From: Selaginella moellendorffii
Taxonomy: Eukaryota; Streptophyta; Lycopodiopsida; Selaginellales; Selaginellaceae
NCBI RefSeq assembly: GCF_000143415.4
Contig: NW_003314337.1
Location: 343,336 to 365,306 of the forward strand
Direction of reading: 5' to 3'
DNA: 21,971 bases
Made by a program: the position numbers and the translations under genes
In this document: in pieces, positions 20,904-21,971 of the stretch
Layout: each line of letters begins with the position of its first letter
Position numbering within the stretch: position 1 is the first letter of the stretch
Notes under the pieces: model-generated
The model's database searches: none
Seen by the model: the letters and a program-made list of their open reading frames with translations, nothing else
What the model was told of the DNA's origin: nothing

Positions 20904-21719
20904 TGTGAGACACAAAATCCCTAGGCCCCAAAGTGGAGCCGGAAAGGGTGCCACGTGGTAGTAGCTGAAGCAAGAGCCAAACGAGCGTAACACGTTTGGA
21001 CCAAAAGCTCCGACTTGAAAAGTCAAGAGTGGGAGTGGAACTCCCAAAGAAGTGCTCGAGGAACGAGCACGAAGCGAGCAAAAAGCGAGGCTCCAAAAAG
21101 GGACCCAAAAGGACCAACACATGACACGTGGGAGTGTCCGAGATGGACTCGAGTTGGAGTCCGAAGTGGAGTCCGAGATGGACCCGAGTTGGAGTCCGAA
21201 GTGGAGTCCGAGATGGACTCGAGTTGGAGTCCGAAGTGGAGTCCGAGATGGACCCGAGTTGGAGTCCGAAGTGGAGTCCGAGATGGACTCGAGTTGGAGT
21301 CCGAAGTGGAGTCCGAGATGGACCCGAGTTAGAGTCCGAAGTGGAGTCCGAGATGGACCCGAGTTGAAGTCCGAAGTGGAGTCCGAGATGGAGTCCGAAG
21401 TGGAGTCCGAGGTGGACCCGAGATGGACCCGAGATGGAGTCCGAAGTGGAGTCCGAGGTGGACCCGAGATGGACCCGAGTTGGAGTCCGAAGTGGAGTCC
21501 GAGATGGAGTCCGAGATGGAGTCCGAGATGGAGTCCGAGGTGGACCCGAGATGGACCCAAAATGGAGTCCGAGATGGAGTCCGAGATGGACCCGAGATGG
21601 AGTCCAAGATGGACCCGAGATGGACCCGAGATGGAGTCCGAGATGGAGTCCGAGATGGAGTCCGAGATGGAGTCCGAGATGGAGTCCGAGATGGAGTCCG
21701 AAGTCGAGACCGAGACCGG

Positions 21720-21751
<32 letters not shown>

Positions 21752-21971
21752 TCGGGACCGAGACCGAGACCGAGGCCGAGGCCGAGACCGAGCCCGAGCC
21801 CGAGTCTGAGTCCGAATCCGAGTCCGAGTCCGAGTCCGAGTCCGAGTCCGAGTCCGAGTCCGGAGCCTGAGAGGGTGAAAGCCCAAAGCGTTCGTCTCCC
21901 AGACCCTGGGGGGTTTGGTGAGCTCCAAAAGTATAGTAAGGGGGAGGACTGCAGTGGAGCCAGTTTGGCCA
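20904..21971 (+). repeat. 3' LTR of the young LARD (first 1068 bp)
   Basis: Begins TGTGAGACACAAAATCCC. It matches the 5' LTR with three differences before the array and one after it, all transitions: two are clear CpG-context C/T or G/A changes and the others are compatible with methylation-driven decay. It is cut by the window end about 110 bp after the minisatellite. Confidence 0.96.
21138..21861 (+). repeat. LTR minisatellite of the 3' LTR (724 bp)
   Basis: Same unit types and order as 15221-15850 but 94 bp longer, which equals six 12-mers plus two 11-mers. The extra copies lie in both the 35-bp part and the GAGATGGAGTCC part. Because both LTRs are copied from one template at insertion, the difference arose after insertion or during reverse transcription. 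Long open frames on both strands are repeat products. Confidence 0.95.

Larger units (their letters stand above)
14987..21971 (+). mobile_element. Young LARD (non-autonomous LTR retrotransposon), 3' end beyond the window
   Basis: Structure: 5' LTR 14987-16854, PBS 16858-16869, non-coding internal domain to 20903, then a 3' LTR from 20904 that runs off the window after 1068 bp. The two LTRs differ by four transitions in about 344 comparable non-repeat bases, so insertion is recent. No gag, protease, reverse transcriptase, RNase H or integrase frame exists, and the longest open frames are LTR-repeat products. By definition this is a LARD that depends on another element's proteins. Expected total length is about 7.9 kb. 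The left flanking pentamer is GTCAC (14982-14986). Its partner should lie after the 3' LTR. Confidence 0.95.

Noticed and set aside
21052-21870. 272-codon forward frame (Glu-Ser, Glu-Thr, Asp-Pro repeats)
   Set aside because: Product of the 3' LTR array. The equivalent frame in the 5' LTR has a different length because of array copy number.

Overview
The window looks like gene-poor plant nuclear DNA. The evidence is an intact retrotransposon primer-binding site of the plant Met-tRNA type (TGGTATCAGAGC, 16858-16869), long LTRs flanked by 5-bp target-site duplications, a 5S-rRNA-derived LTR of the Cassandra TRIM type, a long (GA)n tract and AT-rich filler. I cannot name the species. I found no credible protein-coding gene, tRNA or rRNA gene. 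The long open frames all lie in 6- or 12-bp-periodic repeats, which stay open in several frames on both strands.

Layout. 1-3377: AT-rich sequence with a perfect (GA)83 microsatellite. 3378-4830: old, decayed reverse-orientation LTR. 4831-6760: AT-rich, with a 75-bp exact duplication. 6761-7809: solo LTR with perfect CAAGT duplications. 8147-9390: solo LTR of a related subfamily with perfect ACAAC duplications. 10050-14986: reverse-strand composite in which a rearranged, circularly permuted copy of a large non-autonomous LTR element lies between two incomplete Cassandra copies. 14987 to the window end: a young forward copy of the same large element, with a 1868-bp 5' LTR, PBS, a non-coding internal domain of about 4.05 kb, a purine-rich tract and the first 1068 bp of the 3' LTR. 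It has no gag or pol, so it is a LARD (large retrotransposon derivative) and must use proteins supplied in trans. It inserted inside the 5S-like part of a Cassandra LTR.

The most unusual signal is in the LARD. Its internal domain, and much of its LTR, reads as an almost unbroken train of short perfect inverted repeats: about 60 stems of 6 bp or more in 4 kb, against roughly a dozen expected by chance. When the forward copy is compared with the diverged reverse copy, stems are mostly kept. Many differences fall in loops or turn a Watson-Crick pair into a G.U wobble, and a few stems show paired substitutions (C-G to T-A, T-A to C-G). This suggests selection on a structured, non-coding RNA genome.

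A second notable feature is a hexamer-based minisatellite inside every LTR of this group. It ranges from 40 to 724 bp and already differs by 94 bp between the two LTRs of the young element.
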